Assembly: GCF_000695095.2 (NCBI RefSeq)
Contig: NZ_CP011454.1
Coordinates: 310,001-374,000 of the forward strand
DNA length: 64,000 nucleotides
Direction: 5' to 3'
Origin: Gemmatimonas phototrophica
GTDB taxonomy: Bacteria > Gemmatimonadota > Gemmatimonadetes > Gemmatimonadales > Gemmatimonadaceae
Shown here: positions 39,760-47,790 of the stretch, in pieces
How positions within the stretch are numbered: the stretch's first letter is position 1
How the letters are laid out: every line of letters begins with the position of its first letter
Program-made: the position numbers and the translations under genes
The notes under the pieces: model-generated
What the model was told of the DNA's origin: nothing
The model's database searches: none
The model's input: the letters and a program-made list of their open reading frames with translations, nothing else

Positions 39760-42056
39760 TGCAGGTACGGGGGACCGGCGTGCTGGCGGCGCTCTGGCTG
39801 GTTATCAGTGGGTCGGCAGTTGGGGGGCAAGGCGGGCCGACCGCAGACAGCGTGGTGCCGGTGGCCGTCCCCCTCATGGTCCACCGTGTGGTGTCGGGCG
39901 AGTCGGTCGTGCTGTTGTCCGACAACCGCGTCACGCTCACGCCGACTCAGCGCAGCGTGGAGATTGCGTATGCGCCCCTCGCCGCGGCCGACACCGTTCC
40001 GGCCCGCTTCCGGTATCGACTGGCCGGTTACGACGACGAGTGGGTGAATGTGGGCGCGCGTCGCAGCGCGTATTACACCAAGCTCCCTCCGGGGAGCTAT
40101 CGCTTTGTCGTACAGGTCACCGGCCCGCATGGGGAATGGTCGCCGCCGGGCGCCGAGCTGCTGGTGGAGGTGACACCGCGGTGGTGGGAAGGCACGCTCT
40201 TCCGGGTGGCGGTGCTGTTGTGTTGTCTGGCCGTAGGGTTGCTGCTGGTGTTCCGTCGAGTGCGCGTGCAGCGCACACAGACGCAGGAACTCGAAAGTGC
40301 GATGGCCGACCGGAGTGGCACGCTGGCGGCACGCGAGCAGGAGCTGGCGCGCCAGAACCATCTGCTGGCGGCACAGGCGCGGCAGTTGCAGGCACTCGAT
40401 ACGGCCAAGACACGTTTCTTTGCCAACGTGTCGCATGAATTACGCACGCCCCTCACGCTCACCATTGGTCCGCTGGAAGATCTGCAGGCGCGCGGCGGGC
40501 GCGACCCGCAGGAAGACCGGTGGGTGGATATTGCGTTGCGCAATTCCCGCCGGCTGCTGCGCCTGGTCAATCAGATTCTGGATGTGGCCAAGCTGGAAGC
40601 CGGACAGATGGAGCTTCGCCCGCGCCCTCTGGATCTCTCGCTGTTCGTGCGCGGGATCATTGGCGCCTTTGCATCGGTGGCGGAACGCAAGCATATCGCG
40701 CTGATGCTCGATGCTCCGCCGGTGCTCAAGGGGCTGTTCGATGCCGACGCCATTGAAAAGGTGCTGACAAATCTGCTGTCAAACGCCGTGAAGTTCACCC
40801 CGGACGGCGGGACGGTCCGCCTCAAGGTGGAGCGATCGATACGGGATGAAGCCCCGGCGGTCACCATGCGCGTCATCGACACCGGGCCGGGGATTCCGTC
40901 CGCGCAGCTGGCGCATGTGTTCGAGCGCTTTTACCAGGTGGATGAAACCGATGCGCGGCTGCAGGCCGGAACGGGTATTGGCCTGGCACTGGTGAAGGAG
41001 CTGGTGGAGTTGCATGGCGGGTCCATCACCGCCGACAGTGACCCGCGGGGGACGATGTTCACGGTGGAGATTCCGTACGGGGCGGTGGAAGAGGCCTCGG
41101 CGCGCGAGCCCCGCCCTGATCAGGTGACCGGTCCCAGCCGTATCCCGTTGCGCCCCACGCTCGAACAGCCGATTGCCTTTGAGGCCGACGAGGGGCAGGA
41201 CGAGGCCCACGACGTGCCCACCATGCTGGTGGTGGATGACAGCGATGATCTCCGGGCCTACATCCGCGATCATTTCCAGCGGCACTACCGCATTCTGGAA
41301 GCTCGCGACGGGGCAGAGGGGATTGCCGTGGCGCGGCGGGAGCTGCCGGACATTGTCGTGTCGGACGTGATGATGCCCGGCACGGACGGCTTCACACTGG
41401 TGCGGACGCTGCGAGAGAGTCCGGAAACCGAGTTCCTGGCGATTGTCCTGCTCACGGCGCAGGCTGAGGATGAACAGAAGATCACTGGCCTCAAGACCGG
41501 CGCGGACGAATATCTGGTGAAGCCGTTTGACATGCGGGAACTGGACCTGCGGGTACGGAACCTCATTGCGGCGCGGCGGCGGTGGCAGGAGCGGGTGCCA
41601 CGGCAGGGTGGGAGCGGGGCGGAGCTCGCTTCCGGGATTGTGGAGGCGGTGGCCGCCACGATTGCACCTACGCGGTACGACACCCCGGTGTCGGAGCCCG
41701 TTGCGGTCATGACGCAGGTGGATCTGCAGTTCCGGGAGCGGGTGTTGGCCGTAATCGACGGGCGGTTGTCGGATCCGGAATTTGGGGTGGCGGAGTTGGC
41801 CGACGCGGTGGCGCAGGATCGGTCGCACCTGTTCCGGCGGGTCAAGCATGTGTTTGGCACGCCGCCGTCCAACGTGCTGCGTGAGCGGCGGCTTGATGTG
41901 GGGGCCCGACTGCTGGTGTCGGAAACGGGCACGGTAGCTGATGTGGCGTACGCCGTGGGTTTCAACAGTGTGTCGTATTTCTGTCAGTGCTTTCAGCAGC
42001 AGTTTGGCGAAACGCCGGCCACGTATCGTTCGCGTCAGGTTGAAGCGCGAGGGTAG
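39759..42056 (+). CDS. One-protein two-component regulator (kinase, receiver, AraC) without propeller sensor
   Basis: A 765-residue membrane protein. After a short signal-like N-terminus there is a Y_Y_Y domain (FRYRLAGYDDEWVNVG and KLPPGSYRFVVQVTG, about 85-125), TM near 145-165 (FRVAVLLCCLAVGLLLVF), a coiled coil, HisKA with FFANVSHELRTPLTLTIG (His near 226), HATPase_c, a receiver near 487-605 (Asp in IVVSDVMMPG), and an AraC helix-turn-helix pair (RSHLFRRVKHVFGTPPSNVL; VADVAYAVGFNSVSYFCQCF). This is the hybrid two-component system type of Bacteroidetes, but it lacks the usual 14-repeat Reg_prop propeller, so sensing may depend on another protein. It starts in the ferritin stop. Confidence 0.92.
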   Translation: MQVRGTGVLAALWLVISGSAVGGQGGPTADSVVPVAVPLMVHRVVSGESVVLLSDNRVTLTPTQRSVEIAYAPLAAADTVPARFRYRLAGYDDEWVNVGARRSAYYTKLPPGSYRFVVQVTGPHGEWSPPGAELLVEVTPRWWEGTLFRVAVLLCCLAVGLLLVFRRVRVQRTQTQELESAMADRSGTLAAREQELARQNHLLAAQARQLQALDTAKTRFFANVSHELRTPLTLTIGPLEDLQARGGRDPQEDRWVDIALRNSRRLLRLVNQILDVAKLEAGQMELRPRPLDLSLFVRGIIGAFASVAERKHIALMLDAPPVLKGLFDADAIEKVLTNLLSNAVKFTPDGGTVRLKVERSIRDEAPAVTMRVIDTGPGIPSAQLAHVFERFYQVDETDARLQAGTGIGLALVKELVELHGGSITADSDPRGTMFTVEIPYGAVEEASAREPRPDQVTGPSRIPLRPTLEQPIAFEADEGQDEAHDVPTMLVVDDSDDLRAYIRDHFQRHYRILEARDGAEGIAVARRELPDIVVSDVMMPGTDGFTLVRTLRESPETEFLAIVLLTAQAEDEQKITGLKTGADEYLVKPFDMRELDLRVRNLIAARRRWQERVPRQGGSGAELASGIVEAVAATIAPTRYDTPVSEPVAVMTQVDLQFRERVLAVIDGRLSDPEFGVAELADAVAQDRSHLFRRVKHVFGTPPSNVLRERRLDVGARLLVSETGTVADVAYAVGFNSVSYFCQCFQQQFGETPATYRSRQVEARG

Positions 42057-42081
42057 GTCGCCGCACGAAGGGTGTTGACGG

Positions 42082-42627
42082 GTGGTGGTGGATTCATCAG
42101 TGCCCACAGATGCCAATGGGGAGACCATGTACGCCGTCTATCAGAGCACCGGGTCCGGCGGCAACGAGCCGCGCACCAGTCCCTCCGCCCGCCTGGCGTT
42201 GGAGCTGCGCATTCTCGATGCCGACTACGCATCGCACCAGCCAGCACCGCAGCATGGTGTGCCCTCGGCGTCGGACGGAACCGGTCCGCTGGTGCTGGTG
42301 GTCTCTGGTGATGCCGACGTGCGCAACTATGTCCAGGAGCACTTGCAGACGCGCCCGGAATGGCGGACGGTGGAAGCCGACAGTGTGGCGCACGCCATCG
42401 AATTGCTGAAAACGCAGCGCCCGACGGTGCTGGTGCTCGATGCTCCCGAGGCCACCTTGCTCACGCACCAGGGGCCAGCCCGCTCTGGTCAGCTCCCGGT
42501 GGTCTTACTCGCCGATGCCTTTCCGGCGCACTTCGAAGCGCGCCAGGCCACGCAGGTGCTGCTACCGTGGCCGTTCGAGGTGAACGATCTTGTCAACACG
42601 GTCGCCCGGTTGGTTGGGCAGTACTAA
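42082..42627 (+). CDS. Degenerate response-regulator receiver protein
   Basis: A 181-residue protein. The first 65 residues are of low similarity to anything; residues 70-180 have the receiver pattern: LVLVVSGDADVRNYVQEHL, the possible phospho-acceptor Asp in TVLVLDAPEATLL, and the end PVVLLADAF..VLLPWPFEVNDLVN. The conserved acidic pair is only partly kept (GDAD), and the Lys of the KPF motif is Trp (PWPF), so phosphorylation or signalling is probably altered. It starts at GTG 42082 (GAAGGG about nine bases upstream); ATG 42127 is another start. It follows the hybrid regulator by 25 bases and converges with the kinase at 42648. Confidence 0.65.
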   Translation: MVVDSSVPTDANGETMYAVYQSTGSGGNEPRTSPSARLALELRILDADYASHQPAPQHGVPSASDGTGPLVLVVSGDADVRNYVQEHLQTRPEWRTVEADSVAHAIELLKTQRPTVLVLDAPEATLLTHQGPARSGQLPVVLLADAFPAHFEARQATQVLLPWPFEVNDLVNTVARLVGQY

Positions 42628-42647
42628 TAACGGGACGGCCCGGACCT

Positions 42648-44399
42648 TCATCCCCCGAGACATTGCTGCAGCATGGCGCGCAGTTCGGGGGTCGTGAAGG
42701 GTTTGGAAAGAATACCGCTCACGCCGGGATGCCCTTCGGGTGCCGTCTCGCCCGGATCGAGATTGCCGGTCATCACCAACACCGGTAGGGCCGGGCGTCG
42801 CGCGTGCACCTGGGCAGCGACTTCCCATCCCGACAGGACGGGCATGGACAGGTCGGTCAGTACCATCGCCGGGGCCGGTGTCAGCGTGTCAAACGCCTGC
42901 AGCAATTCTTCGGGCGTCGCGAAGCGGGTCACCTGATAGCCCAACCGCTCAATCAGCCGCGACGTGGCGCGCAGAACGGCCGGTTCGTCGTCAACCACGA
43001 GGATGTGCTGCGCGGGACCATTGGCGATGATGGGGGGGTGACTCGCCACTTGGGTGGCCACCGCGCTTGCCGGGGCAACCGCCGGTAGCAGCACCGCCAT
43101 ACGGGTGCCAACGCCCAGCGTACTTTCGCCGCGCATCACCCCACCCAGTCCGGTTACGGTCGCGTGCACCGTCGCGAGCCCAAGTCCCGTGCCATGCCCG
43201 GGGCGCTTGGTGGTAAAGAATGGCTCAAAGACGCGAGCAAGGGTGTCGCTACTCATGCCGATGCCGGTGTCTGACACCGTCAGCACCACGACGCGATCCG
43301 CCTGCTCCAGCAGCGTGTCGTGCAGATCCTCTCCGCCCAATCGCACATCAACCGTAATCGTTACCACGCCTCCGTCCTGCATGGCGTGCGATGCATTCGT
43401 GACGAGGTTGAGCAGCACTTGCTGCAGCTCCGCCGGCTCCGCCATGATATGGGCTGTCTGCATCACGTTGGTATGCAACGCGACCGATGATGGCAGAACG
43501 GCACGCAACAGGCGCTCACTCTCACCCACCAACGTCCCCAGATCGACGATTTCCCGCAGCCCTTGTGGTGGACGGGCGAAGCTGAGAATGCGTCGCACCA
43601 GCAAGCGGGCCCGGCTTGTTGTGATCAGAATATCGTCCAGCAGCGTGTGCGCTTCGTGCCCCTCGGCGAGCGTGCGGCGCGCATACTCGGCGCTGCTGAC
43701 AATTGGCTGCAACAGATTGTTGAAATCGTGCGCAATGCCGCCGGTGAGCGTGCCGAGCGCGGCGAGGCGCTCCCGGCGATCGGCCTCGACTTCGGCGGCG
43801 CGACGGGCGGTGGCCTCGCGGGCCAACCCGTCAAAGAGGTAGCCGGCCGAAATGGCCACCAGTGCGCCCAGCGTGATCACACTGGCCGAACTGACCCACC
43901 AGAGGGGCGCCGCGAACGGGGTCGCCGCCGTCCAGGGCATGACGTTCAGCGGGATGATGAGGCCAAGGGTCAGTAGAATGGCCGTGGTGACGCCCACCGC
44001 CCAGAAGCCGGCCCCTACGCCGAGCAGCACACTGGCGAAGATGGGGAAGCAGAGCAGCCACGGAAAACCGGCGGCCACAAAGCCAAAATTGTAGAGGAAG
44101 AACAGGCCGAGCAGGGCCGGGAGGCAGACGAGCGCGCCGGCCCGCAGCGCGTAGGGCCATCGTCGCGCCACGGTGATGAGCACCACCAGCCCGTACACCA
44201 GGGTGTCCACGATGACGACCGTGAACACGCCGTTGGCCACCGCCACCGAGACCCCAACCGCGTAGGCCATGAATCCGAAGACGCAGACGCCCAACAGCAA
44301 TGCGGCGAGAATGCGCTGCCGCCACGCTTCCAGTGGGGAGCCTTCGGGACGGGCAATCCACTCGAGGACGCGGCGAAGCTGCCGGCTGACCGCTTTCAC
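42648..44399 (-). CDS. Multi-spanning membrane hybrid histidine kinase
   Basis: A 583-residue kinase. I start it at GTG 44399, one base after the aldo/keto reductase stop: the open frame continues to 44888 but that extension is the shadow of the reductase gene. Residues 25-215 contain five or six helices of a MASE-like membrane sensor (ILAALLLGVCVFGFMAYAVG to LGALVAISAGYLFDG). Then HisKA with [20 protein letters not shown] (His near 224), HATPase_c with QVLLNLVTNASHAMQ and [18 protein letters not shown], and a C-terminal receiver with ILVVDDEPAVLRAT and Asp in AMVLTDLSMPVLSG. It is the last gene of a tight operon with peroxiredoxin and aldo/keto reductase genes. Confidence 0.87.
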   Translation of the reverse strand: MKAVSRQLRRVLEWIARPEGSPLEAWRQRILAALLLGVCVFGFMAYAVGVSVAVANGVFTVVIVDTLVYGLVVLITVARRWPYALRAGALVCLPALLGLFFLYNFGFVAAGFPWLLCFPIFASVLLGVGAGFWAVGVTTAILLTLGLIIPLNVMPWTAATPFAAPLWWVSSASVITLGALVAISAGYLFDGLAREATARRAAEVEADRRERLAALGTLTGGIAHDFNNLLQPIVSSAEYARRTLAEGHEAHTLLDDILITTSRARLLVRRILSFARPPQGLREIVDLGTLVGESERLLRAVLPSSVALHTNVMQTAHIMAEPAELQQVLLNLVTNASHAMQDGGVVTITVDVRLGGEDLHDTLLEQADRVVVLTVSDTGIGMSSDTLARVFEPFFTTKRPGHGTGLGLATVHATVTGLGGVMRGESTLGVGTRMAVLLPAVAPASAVATQVASHPPIIANGPAQHILVVDDEPAVLRATSRLIERLGYQVTRFATPEELLQAFDTLTPAPAMVLTDLSMPVLSGWEVAAQVHARRPALPVLVMTGNLDPGETAPEGHPGVSGILSKPFTTPELRAMLQQCLGG

Positions 44400-44400
44400 G

Positions 44401-45462
44401 TCAGCGGGTCGTATTGAGGTTGTAGCGCATGATGCCCGCGTGCGGCCCGTGCGGGTCGCGCTCAAGTGTGTACACATCGCCGCGCGGACCGGGAGCGGCG
44501 GCCAGATGCGCGTTGAGCGCGGCACGCTCGGCCGCTGACAGCGAGAGTGCGAGCGCGGCGCAGGTGGCGGGGAGGTGGGCCGCGTGGCGCGCACCGACAA
44601 TGACCCCGGCCACCGGCGCTTCGTCGAGCACGGCGCGAATGGCCACCGCGCCAATGGTGGTGTCATGGGTGGTGGCAATGGCGTGCATGGTGCGCAGCAG
44701 TGCCTGAAATGCCTCCCAGCCTCCAAACTCGTCGATGATGAGTTTGTATTTGACGAGCGAGCGGTTCTCGAACGGTTCGGTGGGCTCCGGAGCCCCCAGC
44801 CACCGCTCATGAAAGAACCCGCCCGCCAGGGCGCCGTAGCAGAGCAGGCCAATGTGTTCGGCCGTGCACAGCGCCGCCATGTCGCCAAGCGCGCGCCGGT
44901 CGAGGAGTGACAACTGCACCTGATGGGACACCAGCGCGACGCCGGCCTCGCGCATGCTGCGGACGTGCGGCGTATCGAAGTTGGTCAGGCCAAGGTGACG
45001 GATCTTTCCTTCCCGTCGCATGGCATCGAGGTGCACGGCCGCTTCGAGCCACCCGGGGGTGTTGTAGTCCCACCAGTGGAACTGCACGAGATCGAGGGTG
45101 TCCACCCCCAGACGCTGGCGCGATCGATCAATAAGTGCTTCGAGCTGCGAGCGCGTGATGGTGGCGAGGCGATCGCGATCGGGGACGCACTTGGTGTGCA
45201 CGTGAATAGCCGGGGCGTTCGCGCCGTGGCGTGCGCTCCAGTTCCGCAGGAATTCACCAATGAGTTCTTCGACACCGGTATAGATGTCGGCACAGTCGAA
45301 GGTGGTGATCCCGGCATCTGCGAAGGCCATCATATCGGCGAGTGCGGCATCGCGCGCCACCTGTCCATGTCCGCCGGCGAGCTGCCAGCCGCCCTTGATC
45401 AGCCGGGAGATGTCGTAGCCGGGCGCCAACGCCTGGCGGGGGACGGTGGGCGAATCAGCCAT
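44401..45462 (-). CDS. Aldo/keto reductase
   Basis: A 353-residue NAD(P)H-dependent oxidoreductase with a TIM-barrel fold. The catalytic tetrad is visible: Asp and Tyr in GITTFDCADIYTGVEE, Lys in IHVHTKCVPDRD, and His in LVQFHWWDYNTPGW. Further family marks are IRHLGLTNFDTPHVRSM, VSHQVQLSLLDRRA and GVIVGARHAAHL (nucleotide-binding region). It is somewhat longer than typical AKRs. The start overlaps the end of the TIGR04076-like gene by eight bases, and its stop is one base from the kinase start. It might reduce aldehydes arising from lipid peroxidation; that is context only. Confidence 0.93.
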   Translation of the reverse strand: MADSPTVPRQALAPGYDISRLIKGGWQLAGGHGQVARDAALADMMAFADAGITTFDCADIYTGVEELIGEFLRNWSARHGANAPAIHVHTKCVPDRDRLATITRSQLEALIDRSRQRLGVDTLDLVQFHWWDYNTPGWLEAAVHLDAMRREGKIRHLGLTNFDTPHVRSMREAGVALVSHQVQLSLLDRRALGDMAALCTAEHIGLLCYGALAGGFFHERWLGAPEPTEPFENRSLVKYKLIIDEFGGWEAFQALLRTMHAIATTHDTTIGAVAIRAVLDEAPVAGVIVGARHAAHLPATCAALALSLSAAERAALNAHLAAAPGPRGDVYTLERDPHGPHAGIMRYNLNTTR

Positions 45463-45817
45463 GCGACGAGGAATCAGGAGGTAGCGGGACCAGCGTGACG
45501 TCGCCGTGGCGGAAGGTGGACGTGCCCACCCGGGTAATGCGAAAGCGTCCGCCGCAAAAGGGATCCGGGCAAGCGATCTCGGCGTCGGTGGTCATCCAGT
45601 CGTTCCGGTGGGTGGGGCGCTGTTTGGCCGGCAGCAGTGGAAGCAGGGCGGCCAGCGGGTACAAGGGGAACGATTGGCCCGGCGGAAACTCCAGGTTCTC
45701 GCCGCGAAGCGTGAACCAGTCACCGGCTTGGTGATTGCACACCATGGGTCGTTCGGTGGCAATCACTTCCACCTTGAGATCGAAGAGCGTGAAGGAGTCG
45801 TCGCCGGGCGTCGTCAT
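45455..45817 (-). CDS. TIGR04076-like small cysteine-containing protein
   Basis: A 120-residue soluble protein. It shows VEVIATERPMVCNHQAGDWF near the start and, near residues 80-90, IACPDPFCGGRFRITRVG, the Cys/His-rich pattern of TIGR04076 proteins, whose function is unknown. Three Cys residues (one near 27, two near 83-88) could bind metal or an FeS cluster, or be redox active. It sits between the peroxiredoxin (stop one base upstream) and the aldo/keto reductase (overlap eight bases), so it is almost certainly cotranscribed with them. Confidence 0.72.
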   Translation of the reverse strand: MTTPGDDSFTLFDLKVEVIATERPMVCNHQAGDWFTLRGENLEFPPGQSFPLYPLAALLPLLPAKQRPTHRNDWMTTDAEIACPDPFCGGRFRITRVGTSTFRHGDVTLVPLPPDSSSHG

Positions 45818-45818
45818 G

Positions 45819-46472
45819 TCATTTGGGCTGCGGCACTACCCGGAGGTAGGGCGTAATCTCTTGCCAGCCATCAGGATAGATCTTCTTGGCATCATCGTTT
45901 GACACCGAACCAGCGATAATGACATCCTCGCCGGGCTCCCAATTGGCGGGGGTGGCCACCTTGTGGGAGGCGGTCAGCTGGAGGGAGTCCACGACGCGCA
46001 GGATTTCGTCGAAGTTGCGGCCGGTGGTCATGGGGTAGGCCAGGATCAACTTGATCTTTTTGTCCGGCCCAATGACGTAGACGGTCCGCACCGTCTGGTT
46101 GTCGGCGGCCGTGCGTCCTTCGGCGCTATCGCCAGCCCCTTCGGGGAGCATGTCGTACAGCTTGGACACCACCAGCTCGGTGTCACCGATCATGGGGAAA
46201 TGCGGCGTTGCCCCTTGGGTGCGGGCGATATCGGCGGCCCAGAGGCTGTGCCGATCCACGGGGTCAACCGACAAGCCAATGACCTTCACGTTTCGCGTGG
46301 CGAACTCCGGTTCCAGCTTGGCGACGTAGCCGAGCTCGGTGGTGCATACCGGCGTGAAGTCCTTGGGGTGGGAGAAGATGATCCCCCAGGAGTCGCCGAG
46401 CCACTCGTGGAAGCGAATGGTGCCCTGAGTGGTGAGCGCTTCGAAATCCGGTGCGATCTGACCAATACGCAT
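45819..46472 (-). CDS. 1-Cys peroxiredoxin (Prx6-type)
   Basis: A 217-residue thiol peroxidase. IFSHPKDFTPVCTTELGYVA carries the peroxidatic Cys (the only Cys in the protein, so it must be recycled by an outside thiol). GLSVDPVDRHSLWAADI, DNQTVRTVYVIGPDKKIK and LAYPMTTGRNFDEILRVVDSLQL (dimer domain) are family marks. It reduces H2O2 and organic hydroperoxides in the cytoplasm. I chose ATG 46472, which gives the normal family N-terminus MRIGQIAPDF; the open frame extends 45 residues upstream with no similarity. It heads the four-gene operon that ends in the hybrid kinase. Confidence 0.94.
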   Translation of the reverse strand: MRIGQIAPDFEALTTQGTIRFHEWLGDSWGIIFSHPKDFTPVCTTELGYVAKLEPEFATRNVKVIGLSVDPVDRHSLWAADIARTQGATPHFPMIGDTELVVSKLYDMLPEGAGDSAEGRTAADNQTVRTVYVIGPDKKIKLILAYPMTTGRNFDEILRVVDSLQLTASHKVATPANWEPGEDVIIAGSVSNDDAKKIYPDGWQEITPYLRVVPQPK

Positions 46473-46529
46473 GGGAAGAATGTGGGTTGGGGTGTTGCCC
46501 TTCTGATGGGACCAGAGGAATGTACGGCG

Positions 46530-46790
46530 ATGACCCGCCTCGTGTTCTCTCTCTTTCTGGCCATCACGGCAGTGACTGTCTGGTGGTTGGTGCGCGGGGT
46601 GCCTCAACCCGTCACTACCGCGATGGATGATGCACTCTTTGCGCCGTGCCCTTCGCGGTACGCGGCGGCCCGCACGGCAGGGGACTCGGCGCTGGTAGAC
46701 GGGTACATTCTCAAGCCGCGGGCGCGCTTTTCAAAGGCGATCACCTGCGGAAGCGAGCGCAGCCGTCACGCTGAGGCTTCCCGTCGTTGA
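46530..46790 (+). CDS. Small protein with N-terminal hydrophobic segment
   Basis: An 86-residue protein beginning MTRLVFSLFLAITAVTVWWL, a membrane helix or signal peptide, followed by a short soluble part with two Cys residues (APCPSRY and ITCGSERS). AGAGGAA lies about nine bases before the ATG. It is divergent from the peroxiredoxin gene, 57 bases away. The two Cys could form a disulfide or bind metal if exported. No similarity is recognised, and its reality rests on the ribosome-binding site and the signal-like start. Confidence 0.5.
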   Translation: MTRLVFSLFLAITAVTVWWLVRGVPQPVTTAMDDALFAPCPSRYAAARTAGDSALVDGYILKPRARFSKAITCGSERSRHAEASRR

Positions 46791-46961
46791 GGGGGGCCCT
46801 AGGGGGCAGCCACGGCAGGCCGACCCACTGGTGGGTTCGGCGTCCGGTCTAGCGTTCGGTGCGGCTTCTGCGTTGAATCACCGGACGGTCCAACCTCGTA
46901 GACATGGCCGGTGTCTCATCCCCTCGTGGGGAGACCTTTTCCCGGACCCAGACCTGTGCGT

Positions 46962-47723
46962 ATGACTCCGACATCTTCCCTTCGACCCCTGAATATCCGG
47001 CGGCGGCCACTGCTCGCCGCAGGCGCCCTAGTTGGGGCCCTGCTGGTGAGCGGGTGTGCCAGCATGAACGCCGGCATTGCCAAGGATCCCCGCTTTCAGA
47101 CCGGAGACGCTGGCGCCGTGGCGCGCGCGCGGGCTGACAGTGCGCGCTATCCCTATGTGAAGGCCGACATCGACTTCATGACCGGGATGATCCATCACCA
47201 TGCGCAGGCCATTTATATCTCGCGGTGGGCCGTGGCCAATGGGGCCGATGCGGCCGTGCAACGGCTGACGGCGCGCATCATCAATGCGCAGACCGACGAG
47301 ATCACGCTGATGCAGACGTGGCTCAAGGATCGCGGACAGCCGGTTCCCGTGGTGGATACGTCGGGGACCGTCACGATGCCGGCGGCAGCCGGCGCCGCGG
47401 CGGGTGGCCATGACATGAGTGCGCATATGGGGCACGATATGTCGGCCATGGGGGGCATGATGATGCCCGGCATGTTGAGCGACGCGCAGCTGAAGGAGTT
47501 GGAAGCGGCGCGTGGTCGTGACTACGATCGTCTGTTCCTGACGTACATGATTCTCCACCACCGCGGGGCGGTGACGATGGTGAAGCAACTGTTCGTCGTG
47601 GATGGCGCCGGACAGGACGAGACGATCTTCAAGTTTGCCAACGATGTTGAAGTTGATCAGAGCACCGAGATCAAGCGGATGTACACCATGATGCTCGAGC
47701 GGGGCTGGATTCCTCCGCAGTAG
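46962..47723 (+). CDS. DUF305 lipoprotein
   Basis: A 253-residue lipoprotein. The N-terminus RRRPLLAAGALVGALLVSGCASM has lipobox VSGC. The DUF305 fold appears as two similar halves: KADIDFMTGMIHHHAQAIYI and YDRLFLTYMILHHRGAVTMV, each with a Met/His-rich helix thought to bind a metal such as copper. Between them is a Met/His-rich linker (GGHDMSAHMGHDMSAMGGMM). It would be held in the periplasm or outer membrane. GTG 46911 is also in frame; ATG 46962 fits the signal better. It is 67 bases before the LVIVD-type gene, on the same strand. Confidence 0.87.
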   Translation: MTPTSSLRPLNIRRRPLLAAGALVGALLVSGCASMNAGIAKDPRFQTGDAGAVARARADSARYPYVKADIDFMTGMIHHHAQAIYISRWAVANGADAAVQRLTARIINAQTDEITLMQTWLKDRGQPVPVVDTSGTVTMPAAAGAAAGGHDMSAHMGHDMSAMGGMMMPGMLSDAQLKELEAARGRDYDRLFLTYMILHHRGAVTMVKQLFVVDGAGQDETIFKFANDVEVDQSTEIKRMYTMMLERGWIPPQ

Positions 47724-47790
47724 CCTCTGGTGCTTGCAGTTGCAGGCACGACCGGTTGTTGTTTCACTTTTCACTCTTCCTTTGGAACAC

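Noticed and set aside
44400-44888. 163-codon N-terminal extension of the membrane kinase frame
   Set aside because: It is antiparallel to nothing but lies in the aldo/keto reductase gene in another frame of the same strand; the sequence is Arg/Pro/Ser-rich with no similarity, while the reductase frame is fully conserved. The kinase start GTG 44399 fits the gene border.
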